From NCBI GenBank assembly GCA_031291445.1, contig JARLJA010000140.1:1-35995 (forward strand): DNA of 35,995 bases. The letters run 5' to 3'. A program made the translations under genes and the position numbers. The notes under the pieces are model-generated. The model ran no database searches. It was not told the DNA's origin and worked only from the letters and a program-made list of their open reading frames with translations. This DNA comes from Xanthobacteraceae bacterium. Lineage in GTDB: Bacteria; Pseudomonadota; Alphaproteobacteria; Rhizobiales; Xanthobacteraceae. Shown in pieces: positions 16,685 to 23,772 of the stretch; position 1 is the stretch's first letter, and each line of letters starts with the position of its first letter.

Positions 16685-16698
16685 TTGACGTACGTCAA
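16685..16698. promoter_or_regulatory. FNR/FixK-type box upstream of the host-attachment gene
   Basis: TTGACGTACGTCAA is a perfect 14-bp palindrome of the FNR/FixK class (TTGAY-N4-RTCAA). A -10-like TAGCCT starts 28.5 bases from its centre (16720-16725), the spacing of class II activated promoters. The second box at 19355-19368 has exactly the same spacing. Transcription would start near 16732. Confidence 0.65.
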
Positions 16699-16777
16699 TG
16701 GGATAGGCCCGCCGGCGCCTAGCCTGAGGGTGGCCAGGAACCGATTTCGCGCCTGGCCCCGGGGGATCGCCCGGAGA

Positions 16778-16833
16778 GTGCGTCGCACAAGCGACGCACG
16801 CCGAACGAGGAAAGACCCGGCCGCCATGGCCGG
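16778..16833 (+). promoter_or_regulatory. Structured leader of the host-attachment gene
   Basis: The predicted leader (about 118 bases) contains a perfect 9-bp hairpin GTGCGTCGC-ACAA-GCGACGCAC (16778-16799). A second hairpin, CCGGCC-gccat-GGCCGG (16817-16833), ends seven bases before the ribosome site GGAG (16840). These could control translation or mRNA life; no known riboswitch is recognised. Confidence 0.45.
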
Positions 16834-16849
16834 CCGCACGGAGACCATC

Positions 16850-17308
16850 ATGCAGACCAAGCTCAAGATTCCGCACGACGCCTATGTTTTCGTTGGTGAT
16901 GGCCGCAAGGCGCTGTTTTTGCGGAACGACGGCGACGAGAAATTCCTTTTCCTCAAGACGGAGCAGGTCTTTACTGACGCCAATCCGCCGACCCACGACC
17001 AGGGGACCGAGCGTCCCGGGCGTACCAAGAACGCGGGCGCGGGGACGACGCAACGCAGCGCCGTGGAGCCGACCGACTGGCATCACATCGAGGAGCATCA
17101 GTTCGCCGGCCGCGTCGCCGAGGCGCTGGAGAAGATCGTGCGCGAGCGCCACGTCAAGGCGCTGGTGGTGATCGCGCCGCCGCGCACGCTGGCCGACCTG
17201 CGCCATGCCTTCCATGCCGACGTCAAGGCGCGCGTCATCGCCGAGTTCAACAAGGATCTCACCAAGATGCCGCTGATCGAGATCGAGCAGCATCTGCAGG
17301 CGGCGTAA
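16850..17308 (+). CDS. Host-attachment-family protein (baeRF-like)
   Basis: A 152-residue protein starting KLKIPHDAYVFVGDGRKALFL after three residues. It then has NPPTHDQGTERPGR and a C-terminal half (ALVVIAPPRTLADLRHAFHA, EFNKDLTKMPLIEIEQHL). This is the 'protein required for attachment to host cells' family of Rhizobiales, related to archaeal release-factor eRF1 domains (baeRF). The name comes from early plant-attachment work, but the fold points to ribosome- or RNA-linked work. ATG 16850 has GGAG six bases upstream; the in-frame ATG at 16826 lies inside a hairpin. The FNR/FixK box upstream predicts induction at low oxygen. Confidence 0.85.
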   Translation: MQTKLKIPHDAYVFVGDGRKALFLRNDGDEKFLFLKTEQVFTDANPPTHDQGTERPGRTKNAGAGTTQRSAVEPTDWHHIEEHQFAGRVAEALEKIVRERHVKALVVIAPPRTLADLRHAFHADVKARVIAEFNKDLTKMPLIEIEQHLQAA

Positions 17309-17342
17309 CGCGGCGTTCGCGCGCCGCGGCGCGGGGTATCGC

Positions 17343-18344
17343 ATGAGCGCCGCCGGCTTCGTCAAGCCGATGCTGGCGACGCTCGTCGACGCACCGTTCG
17401 ACGATCCGGACTGGGTGTTCGAGACCAAATGGGACGGCTTTCGCCTGATCGCGCGGGCCGCTGCCGGCAGTGCCACGCTCTACTCGCGCAACGGCCACGA
17501 CGTGACCGCCGACTATCCTTCGATCGCCCAGGCGCTCGCCGCCTGCCGCACGCCGATGGTGGTCGACGGCGAGCTGGTGGCGCTCGACGCGCACGGCGTG
17601 GCCAGGTTCCAGCTGCTGCAGCAGGCCCGGCGCGAGCCGGCGCGGCTGCGTTACTGCGCCTTCGATCTGTTGTTCCTCGACGGCCGCGATTTGCGCGGCC
17701 TGCCGCTCGTGGAGCGCAAGACGAGGCTCAAGGCCGCGCTGCCGCGGGGCCGGGCGGTGGTCTACAGCGCCCATGTGCCGGGCTCCGGCGTGGCCGCGTT
17801 CCGCGCGGCTGAAGCGGCCGGCCTCGAGGGCGTGATCGGCAAGCGCGCGGACAGCCTCTACCACTCCGGCCGGCGCTCGCCGGACTGGGTCAAGCTCAAG
17901 ACCGGGTTGCGCCAGGAAGCCGTCATCGTCGGGTTCACAGCGCCCAAGCGCGCGCGGGAATATTTCGGCGCGCTGGCGCTGGCGGTGCGCGAGACGGCCG
18001 TTGACCGGGCCGGGCGCGCCAAGCCGGGGCCGGGCTATCGCTTCGCCGGCCGTGTCGGCACCGGCTTCTCGGCCGACGATCTCGCGGCACTGCACCGCAG
18101 GCTGGTGCCGCTGGTACAGGCAACCCCCGCGGTCGCGGTCAGCGCCGCCGACGCGCGGGCGACGACCTGGGTCAAGCCGCAGCTGGTCTGCGAGGTGAAA
18201 TTCAGCGAATGGACCGCCGACGGCCAGATGCGTCATCCCGTCTTCATGGGACTGCGCCAAGACAAGCCCGCCCGTGACGTGGTGCGGGAGACTGCGGACA
18301 AGGCTCCGCAGGGCCCGGCCCGGCGCCGCGCCCCGCGGCGCTGA
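17343..18344 (+). CDS. ATP-dependent DNA ligase, stand-alone LigD-ligase/LigC type
   Basis: A 333-residue protein holding only the nucleotidyltransferase and OB-fold parts of an ATP-dependent ligase. Motif I is ETKWDGFR with the AMP-binding lysine K29. Other motifs are YSRNG, VVDGELVAL (III), CAFDLLFLDG (IIIa), EGVIGKR (IV) and WVKLKTG (V). The OB-fold follows (GYRFAGRVGTGFSADDLAAL ... VCEVKFSEWTADGQMRHPVF). It seals DNA nicks and in this clade is linked to Ku-dependent end joining, but no Ku, polymerase or nuclease domain is present in this window. It begins 34 bases after the host-attachment gene and may share its transcript. The C-terminal tail is basic. Confidence 0.9.
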   Translation: MSAAGFVKPMLATLVDAPFDDPDWVFETKWDGFRLIARAAAGSATLYSRNGHDVTADYPSIAQALAACRTPMVVDGELVALDAHGVARFQLLQQARREPARLRYCAFDLLFLDGRDLRGLPLVERKTRLKAALPRGRAVVYSAHVPGSGVAAFRAAEAAGLEGVIGKRADSLYHSGRRSPDWVKLKTGLRQEAVIVGFTAPKRAREYFGALALAVRETAVDRAGRAKPGPGYRFAGRVGTGFSADDLAALHRRLVPLVQATPAVAVSAADARATTWVKPQLVCEVKFSEWTADGQMRHPVFMGLRQDKPARDVVRETADKAPQGPARRRAPRR

Positions 18345-18695
18345 CGGGACGGACGCCGGGGTCCGATGCACTGGAAACATTGGGATTTTCGTGACCGTGG
18401 CGCTGTCCTCGACCCACACGTCTTTTGGATAGTGGCGGGGTGGCCAGAAATTTGCCATTCCGCTCGGGAATCATGCCTCATGCGGTCGCTGCCGCAGGGC
18501 ATGCGTTCGCGCGGCGAGCGGCCGGCCCCCGGCCCCCGGCCCCGGGGGTGGCGTCCGTCGTGCAGTGGCGTTGGTCAATGGAAATCCCTCAAACGGTCCC
18601 GGCCCGGCTGGGTACGAGCGACACATGGACTGCACCAGGCAAGTGGGCTGCAACAGGCAAGACATGATGGCGTCCTTTCGTGATCAAGGTGGGCG
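18345..18695. other. Intergenic stretch of about 350 bases without a convincing gene
   Basis: No frame here has both a ribosome site and plausible protein composition. A very GC-rich inverted repeat, CCCCCGG-CC-CCGGGGG (18533-18548), is the only structure seen and could stall or end transcription from the ligase side. Confidence 0.4.
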
Positions 18696-19339
18696 ATGAC
18701 GATCGCCGTGGTGGATGATCCCGTTCGCCCGGGCGATGCGGTCGAGCCGCTCGGCGTGGCGGATACCGTGGTGTTCCTGCGCCGCTTCGCCAGCATGATC
18801 GCGGTCGGGCAGAATGCCGCGAACCTCAATCACGCTGCCCTCCTGATCGAGACGCTGATGCTGCGCGCGGCGGAGGCCGAGCGCGCCGCCAGCGACCAGC
18901 AGGCCGTGACCTCGACCTATGCCGACATGTGCAAGGCCTACGAGGTGATGCTGGATCGCCAGCGCGCCGACGTGGCGACGCTGGAGGCGCGCCTCGCCCG
19001 GGTGCCGAGGAGGCCGCCGCCGAGCGGACGCGCCTGGTCGCCGAAACCGAACGGCTGTCCGAGGACCTGGCGCGGGCGCTCGCCGAGCGCGCCGCCGCCG
19101 CCGAGAGCCTCGCCGACCTCACCGCGCGCTACGCCACCCTCGGCGAAACCTCGGTCATCGTTTCGGTCGCCGCGCTCGAGGCCGTGCAGGCCCAGTTCGA
19201 CAGCCTCGCCGACGAATTCGCCCGCCACGGCGACGTGGTGGCGCTGGCGATGTCGGACGCCGGGCGCTGCTCGGTCGAGCGGCTGCTCAGCGATGGCCGG
19301 CCCGAGCCCGTTGCCCCGCCGGTGGCCGTCTCGGCCTGA
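18696..19339 (+). pseudogene. Coiled-coil protein gene with a -1 frameshift
   Basis: The N-terminal frame starts at ATG 18696 behind AAGGTGG and gives VVFLRRFASMIAVGQNAANL then ALLIETLMLRAAEAERAASD, up to VATLEARLAR. Near 18999-19006 this frame turns into low-quality proline/arginine-rich sequence. The frame one base back carries on as a coiled coil (AEEAAAERTRLVAETERLSE) and a final domain (VIVSVAALEAVQAQFDSLAD) ending at 19339. Joined, the product would be about 214 residues with no signal peptide. A one-base loss in the gene or in the assembly explains it. No slippery heptamer is in frame, so programmed frameshifting is unlikely. Family not recognised. Confidence 0.65.
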
Positions 19340-19354
19340 CCGTTCCGGTCCGCC

Positions 19355-19368
19355 TTGACGCAAATCAA
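19355..19368. promoter_or_regulatory. FNR/FixK-type box upstream of the 70-residue protein
   Basis: TTGACGCAAATCAA fits TTGAY-N4-RTCAA, with CTTG/CAAG extending the symmetry. A -10-like TAGAAG starts at 19390, 28.5 bases from the centre, as at the box near 16691. Predicted transcription start is near 19402, at or next to the start codon of the next gene. Confidence 0.65.
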
Positions 19369-19401
19369 GGTCGCTGGCCCGCGCTCGTCTAGAAGGCGAC
19401 A

Positions 19402-19614
19402 ATGTGCCAAGGACCTGACCAGCGCGGCGGTTGGCTGCCGATTTCGCTTGCCCCGCCGGATAGCGATCTGGAGATCTGCGTGATCGATCACGAAGGTGTC
19501 CATTCGCTGGTGTTTCCGTGCCGGAAAGCCGGGGTCGAGTGGGTCAATGCCGCGTCCGGCGGCATTGTCGAGGTCCATCCCACCCATTGGCGTAGCTGGC
19601 GCGCGCCGGCCTAG
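19402..19614 (+). CDS. Small cytoplasmic protein, 70 residues
   Basis: The composition is good for a real protein: WLPISLAPPDSDLEICVIDH, then GVHSLVFPCRKAGVEWVNAA and VEVHPTHWRSW. Similar short proteins with W-PISLAP...HPTHW are, as far as I recall, common and uncharacterised in Bradyrhizobium-type genomes. AGAAGG lies five bases before the ATG, but it overlaps the predicted -10 element of the FixK/FNR promoter, so the message may be leaderless. No membrane or signal segment. Low-oxygen induction is predicted from the box. Confidence 0.65.
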   Translation: MCQGPDQRGGWLPISLAPPDSDLEICVIDHEGVHSLVFPCRKAGVEWVNAASGGIVEVHPTHWRSWRAPA

Positions 19615-19705
19615 CCGCCGGCCCAAATCCGAACCCCGGGCGCAAGCCGCGTCGCCGCGCGATGGCCGCCATGCCGCTTCTGTCGCAACTATGCCGTGGG
19701 ACTGG

Positions 19706-19714
19706 TGCTATACT
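19706..19714 (+). promoter_or_regulatory. Extended -10 promoter for the phasin gene
   Basis: TGCTATACT is an extended -10 element (TGn followed by TATACT) in the 179-base gap before the phasin start at 19794. No clear -35 is visible at the right distance, which an extended -10 can tolerate. Confidence 0.4.
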
Positions 19715-19793
19715 GGCCTTCTCTTGGCGACACGCGAGACCGGTTCAACCTGGCTGACGAATGTCAGCGCATTCTGGCGACGGGAGAGAAGCG

Positions 19794-20138
19794 ATGACTG
19801 CAACGGACAATCCGGGCGACGCCCTGCGCAGCGCGATGGCGCAGAACCTCGATGCCGCGCGCAAGGCGATGACGAACTACTTCCAGTTCCTGGAAAAAAG
19901 CCTGTCGGCGTCGCCGCTGGGCGCCAACCATCCGGCGCAGACGCTGCGCAAGTATATCGAGAGCAATGTCGATGCCACCTTCGACCTGTCCGACAGGCTG
20001 CTGCATGCCCATGACCTGCAGGAGGTGATGAAGATCCAGGCCGAGTTCTTCCAGGCGCGCATGCAGGCGCTTTCCGAGCAGACCAAGGACATCCGCGAAG
20101 CGGCGGGGAAGATCCCCGGCGCGCCGCCGGTATCGTGA
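19794..20138 (+). CDS. Phasin family protein
   Basis: A 114-residue helical protein. The ATG at 19794 has GGAGA seven bases upstream; an in-frame ATG at 19761 would include that ribosome site in the coding part, so it is rejected. The core ALRSAMAQNLDAARKAMTNY, VDATFDLSDRLLHAHDLQEV and KIQAEFFQARMQALSEQTKD is the phasin pattern (lipid-surface amphipathic helices ending in an 'EQ-K' helix). Phasins coat polyhydroxyalkanoate granules and regulate their size. No PHA synthase lies in the window. The 3' end faces the KUP gene across a palindromic repeat. Confidence 0.85.
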   Translation: MTATDNPGDALRSAMAQNLDAARKAMTNYFQFLEKSLSASPLGANHPAQTLRKYIESNVDATFDLSDRLLHAHDLQEVMKIQAEFFQARMQALSEQTKDIREAAGKIPGAPPVS

Positions 20139-20192
20139 CCCTCCGCGGCGCTTCTCTCTGGTCGTTCTGAGCAACGCCGCGTGTTTTTTCTT

Positions 20193-20282
20193 CGTCATTG
20201 CCGGGCTTGACCCGGCAATCCACTCTTCCATTGGAGCGGCTGCGCCAAAGCGTGGACCCGCGGGTCAAGCCCGCGGGTGACG
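20193..20282. repeat. Intergenic palindromic repeat, short form (90 bp)
   Basis: Bounded by CGTCA and TGACG, exactly as long as the copy at 15837-15926 but carrying its two end hairpins in the opposite order (TTGCCGGGCTTGACCCGGCAA first, then CCCGCGGGTCAAGCCCGCGGG). It lies between the convergent phasin and KUP genes. Confidence 0.8.
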
Positions 20283-20312
20283 CAGAAAACGTGACGACGC
20301 CAGCGCTCCCGC

Positions 20313-22325
20313 TCAATTCACCCGGACCGGAATGATCTCGACCGACAGCTGCAGCTCGTCGCCGAGGCCGTAATAGTAGTAGGCCGGCTGCGACACCATC
20401 CGCAGCAGCAGGAACACGCGCAGCCGCAGCCGCCGCAGCCAGTTCATGCGCCGCGTTGGGATGAGGTTCTCCTGGCTGGCGTGCACGACCCAGCGCCGGC
20501 GGTCGGTCGGCAGGTCGATCTCGCGGTGGCGCGCCATGTCCTCGAGCAGCCGCTCGACATTGGGCTCCTCCATGAAGCCGAACGAGATCTCGACGCCGAT
20601 GACGCTGCCGCGGGCGCGGTCGCGATCGAACACCGTCACGTTGTAGCGGCCCTCGTGGACGTAGGGCGCCTTGCGGTGGGTGACCTCGACCAGCACCAGG
20701 TTGCGCGGCAGGATGCCGTGGCGTTCCCACAGCATGTGCATCAGCGCCGGGGCGCGGTCGGTCGGCAGGTGCAGCGACCGCGGCGACATCACCACGGCGT
20801 TGCGCTCCATGAAGGTCTCGCAGGAGCGGTGCAACTCCACCAGCTCGGCCATGGTCATGGTGGCCTTGGCCGAATAGGCGGCGAAGGTCGCCTTGCGGCC
20901 CCAACGCCACGTCGCCATCACCGCGAACAGCGTGACGCCGATGGTGAACGGGACATAGCCGCCCTCGACGAATTTCAGCGAGCAGGCGCCGAGAAACGCG
21001 GCATTGACCACCGTCAGCGTGCTCCACACCGCGACCGTGGCGGGCCGGCTCCAGTTCCACAGCCGCCGCGCCACCGGAAACATCGCCAGCGACGTGATCA
21101 GCATCACGCCGGCGACCGCGAGCCCGTAGGCGGAGGCCAGCGCCGAGCTCGAGCCGAAACCGAGCACCAGGGCCACGCAGCCGAGATAGAGCGCCCAGTT
21201 GATGAAGGGCACGTAGATCTGCCCGGCGTGGGCCTCATGAGTGTGCAGCAGCGCGATCCGCGGAAACAGCCCGAGCCGGATCGCCTGGGCCACCAGCGAG
21301 AAGGCGCCGGAGATCAGCGCCTGCGAGGCGATCACGGTGGCGACGGTGGCGAGCAGCACCATCGGATAGAGCAGCGGCTGCGGCACCAGGCTGTAGAACA
21401 ACTTGCCGCCGACCACCGGCGCGCCGCCGAGCAGGTAGGCGCCCTGGCCGAGATAGTTGAGCAGCAGCGCCGGAAATACCACACCGAACCAGCTGAGCTG
21501 GATCGGGCGGGTGCCGAAATGGCCGACATCGGCGTACATCGCCTCGCCCCCGGTCACCACCAGGATCAGGGCGCCGAGCACCAGCAGGCTTTCGTAGAGG
21601 TCGGTGTGGGCGAGCCAGGCGAGGCCGTAGAGCGGGTTGAAGGCGGCGAGGATCTGTGGATGCGCGACGATCTGGACGCCGCCGAGCGCGGCGATCACCA
21701 CGAACCACAGACCGAGGACCGGGCCGAACACGGTGCCGATGCCCGCGGTGCCCTTGAACTGGATCGCGAACAGCCCGGTCAAGAGCGCCAGCGTCACCGG
21801 CACCACGGTCGACTGCAGCGCCGGGGTCGCGACCGAAAGCCCCTCGACCGCCGACAGCACGCTGATCGCCGGCGTGATGATGCCGTCGCCGAACAGCAGG
21901 CCCGCGCCCAGCATCAGCGCCCACAGCAGCACCCGCGTGCCGCGCCGCTTGCGGTCGTGCAGCAGGGCGTAGAGCGCGAACACGCCGCCTTCGCCGTCGT
22001 TCTGCGCCCGCAGCACCAGCGTGGCGTATTTGATGGCGACGATGACGGTGATGGTCCAGATCACCAGCGACACGCCGCCGAGCACGTCGGCGGGGGCGAC
22101 CGTCTCGGCGCCGCGGCCGAGAAACAGCTGGTCCATGGCATAGAGCGGCGAGGTGCCGATATCGCCGTAGACGATGCCGAGCGCGCCGACGGTGAGCATC
22201 GCGAGCGTGCCGCGGGGACCGTGCCGCGTGGTGTCGGCGCCGCTGGTGAGCGTGGTCGGGGCACGGTCGCGCCGCCAGCGCCGGCCGGCGGTCGATCTGG
22301 CTCTCGGGGCAGGCGGGGTTTCCAT
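20313..22325 (-). CDS. kup: KUP-family potassium uptake protein
   Basis: About 670 residues from ATG 22325 (a GTG at 22373 would add 16). After an arginine-rich N-terminus the first helix carries GALGIVYGDIGTSPLYA, the KUP hallmark. Twelve membrane segments follow, with GDGIITPAISVLSAVEGL and GGEAMYADVGHFG as further family motifs, and a hydrophilic C-terminal domain (about 490-670) ends in VEIIPVRVN. KUP proteins import potassium by proton symport. Upstream is TTGATCCTGATCAC (22360-22373), a 13-of-14 match to an FNR/FixK box whose centre is 41.5 bases from the ATG, so low-oxygen control is possible. KUP identity is certain; regulation is tentative. Confidence 0.93.
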   Translation of the reverse strand: METPPAPRARSTAGRRWRRDRAPTTLTSGADTTRHGPRGTLAMLTVGALGIVYGDIGTSPLYAMDQLFLGRGAETVAPADVLGGVSLVIWTITVIVAIKYATLVLRAQNDGEGGVFALYALLHDRKRRGTRVLLWALMLGAGLLFGDGIITPAISVLSAVEGLSVATPALQSTVVPVTLALLTGLFAIQFKGTAGIGTVFGPVLGLWFVVIAALGGVQIVAHPQILAAFNPLYGLAWLAHTDLYESLLVLGALILVVTGGEAMYADVGHFGTRPIQLSWFGVVFPALLLNYLGQGAYLLGGAPVVGGKLFYSLVPQPLLYPMVLLATVATVIASQALISGAFSLVAQAIRLGLFPRIALLHTHEAHAGQIYVPFINWALYLGCVALVLGFGSSSALASAYGLAVAGVMLITSLAMFPVARRLWNWSRPATVAVWSTLTVVNAAFLGACSLKFVEGGYVPFTIGVTLFAVMATWRWGRKATFAAYSAKATMTMAELVELHRSCETFMERNAVVMSPRSLHLPTDRAPALMHMLWERHGILPRNLVLVEVTHRKAPYVHEGRYNVTVFDRDRARGSVIGVEISFGFMEEPNVERLLEDMARHREIDLPTDRRRWVVHASQENLIPTRRMNWLRRLRLRVFLLLRMVSQPAYYYYGLGDELQLSVEIIPVRVN

Positions 22326-22359
22326 CGAATCAAATATTCCGCAACTTGGCGCCGGCGGT

Positions 22360-22373
22360 TTGATCCTGATCAC
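22360..22373. promoter_or_regulatory. Possible FNR/FixK box upstream of kup
   Basis: TTGATCCTGATCAC (GTGATCAGGATCAA on the gene strand) matches TTGAT-N4-ATCAA except the last base. AATATT lies at the position expected for a -10 element on the minus strand. It would give a nearly leaderless kup message, which weakens the call. Confidence 0.4.
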
Positions 22374-22417
22374 GGCGGCGTGTCGTCCGCCAGTGGTCCG
22401 ATGCCAGCAGGCGGGCA

Positions 22418-22464
22418 GCGAATGTCAAATCCGCACCACGAGTCGGAAGCATTCGCATCACCCC
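22418..22464. repeat. Second copy of the GCGAATG/CATTCGC repeat
   Basis: GCGAATGTCAAATCCGC (22418-22434) and CATTCGCATCACCCC (22450-22464) repeat both arms of the element at 2004-2050 in swapped order. It lies in the divergent region between kup and the small secreted protein. Confidence 0.6.
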
Positions 22465-22575
22465 GTCTGGTGCGCTGTTGGCGCCGTTGATCCCGGACAA
22501 GGCGCCCGGCCTCGAGGCGCGGGATACTTGACATACCGGTGCCATGGCGTGCCGGACAACGCGAGGAGGTGTGTC

Positions 22576-22980
22576 ATGATCTCCTGCAATCAAACTGGTC
22601 CTTTCGTCCTTTCAGCCGGCGCGGCGCGTCCCGGCGCCGTTGTTCTGGCGGCCTGCGGCGCCTGTCTTGCCGTGGCGCTGACGGCCACCGAGGCGCCGGC
22701 GCGGGGCAGCTTCCGGCTGCAGGAGGCGTGGAGCAGCGAGCACATCGCGCGGCTGCCCGCCGAGGTGCGCAGCCAGGTCGTGTCGGTGTGCCAAAACGGG
22801 GTCGCCCGCCGCGCCTTCGCCGGCCAGTATCCCGACCGCATCGTGCTGCACTACGAGCACCTGCATTGCAGTGATCGTCCGGCGCAATGCGACCCTGGCG
22901 GCTGCCTGCATCAGGAGTACGCGTTCGAGCATGGCGGCTGGCACCTGGTGAAGAGCTATCACCACGCGGGCAGGGACTGA
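22576..22980 (+). CDS. Small secreted cysteine-containing protein, unknown family
   Basis: A 134-residue protein with a textbook ribosome site (AGGAGGTG, 22564-22571). Residues 15-45 include a hydrophobic export signal (GAVVLAACGACLAVALTATE) followed by APARG. The mature part (WSSEHIARLPAEVRSQVVSV ... YPDRIVLHYEHLHCSDRPAQ ... CLHQEYAFEHGGWHLVKSYH) has four cysteines, probably two disulfides, and several histidines. I do not recognise the family. It overlaps the convergent TetR gene by 22 bases. Confidence 0.7.
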   Translation: MISCNQTGPFVLSAGAARPGAVVLAACGACLAVALTATEAPARGSFRLQEAWSSEHIARLPAEVRSQVVSVCQNGVARRAFAGQYPDRIVLHYEHLHCSDRPAQCDPGGCLHQEYAFEHGGWHLVKSYHHAGRD

Positions 22981-23642
22981 CGCCGGCAGGCGAGACGCTT
23001 GCGGCCGGCAGGCCGACGCGACTCGTACTGCGCCAAGAACATCGACACGGCGGCTTCGACGTGCCGTCTGACCTCCTTTTCGGAGGGCGGCTTCCAGTCC
23101 GACTGAACGAGCCGGCGGACATGGTAGTTCGACATCACCGCGCCGAGAAACAGCCGGGCAGCCGTCTGGGGATCTTCGCAGCGCAGTTCGCCTCGCTTCG
23201 CCGCCCGGGCCAGATAGTCCGTCAGGCGCGCGGCGACGACGGCGGGACCGCGCTGATAAAACAAGTCGCCCAGTTCGGGCGTGCGGGCCGATTCGGACAC
23301 CACGGTCCTGAACAGACGCGACGCGTTCGCCGCGAGAACGATACGCAGCACGCCGATTCCCAGCTCGGAAAGAACACTCTCCGGGCTGCCGTCGCGCGCG
23401 ACCGCAGCGTCGGGACCGGAAACGAGCAAGGCATTCCGGGTGACGATTTCGACGAACAGAAGTTCCTTGCTGGAGAAGTGGCGATAGAGGGTTTCCTTGG
23501 ACGCGCCGGCACGCTCCGCGATCATCTGCATGCTGGTATCGGCGAAGCCCCGTTCCAGGAACATCTGTTCCGCGATGTCGACGAGTTCCATGCGGCGGCG
23601 CTCGCCGCGTGGAACCTTTCGCGCGCACACGGCCGTCGTCAT
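22959..23642 (-). CDS. TetR/AcrR-family repressor
   Basis: A 227-residue protein. The ATG at 23642 has GGGAGG nine bases upstream. Residues 17-62 form the TetR helix-turn-helix (ELVDIAEQMFLERGFADTSM then MIAERAGASKETLYRHFSSK). The C-terminal ligand and dimer domain follows (LFYQRGPAVVAARLTDYLAR, ARLFLGAVMSNYHVRRLV). It is divergent from the EmrA-EmrB-NodT operon, the usual place for a local repressor that lets go when it binds the pump's substrate. A matching inverted repeat lies at 23684-23706. Confidence 0.9.
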   Translation of the reverse strand: MTTAVCARKVPRGERRRMELVDIAEQMFLERGFADTSMQMIAERAGASKETLYRHFSSKELLFVEIVTRNALLVSGPDAAVARDGSPESVLSELGIGVLRIVLAANASRLFRTVVSESARTPELGDLFYQRGPAVVAARLTDYLARAAKRGELRCEDPQTAARLFLGAVMSNYHVRRLVQSDWKPPSEKEVRRHVEAAVSMFLAQYESRRPAGRKRLACRRQSLPAW

Positions 23643-23683
23643 GCCAGGACGCCTCCCTGACCCGGATTGGCTCTTGTTTCTAA

Positions 23684-23706
23684 GCGAACCGATGGGTACG
23701 GTTAGC
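23684..23706. promoter_or_regulatory. Probable TetR operator
   Basis: GCGAACCG-ATGGGTA-CGGTTAGC is an inverted repeat (AACCG/CGGTT with GC outer matches). It overlaps the -10 element of a plausible plus-strand promoter, TTGTTT (23674-23679) with 17 bases to TACGGT (23697-23702). Binding here would block the efflux operon and, 42 bases away, the repressor's own gene. Confidence 0.6.
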
Positions 23707-23772
23707 CTTATAGGCCGGGTGGGCGGATGTCTCAAGTCCGATGGTTGGCTCTGGTTGCGGAAGTTGCGGGCG

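Noticed and set aside
18990-19010. Programmed -1 frameshift in the coiled-coil gene
   Set aside because: No in-frame slippery heptamer is present, so mutation or sequence error is more likely.
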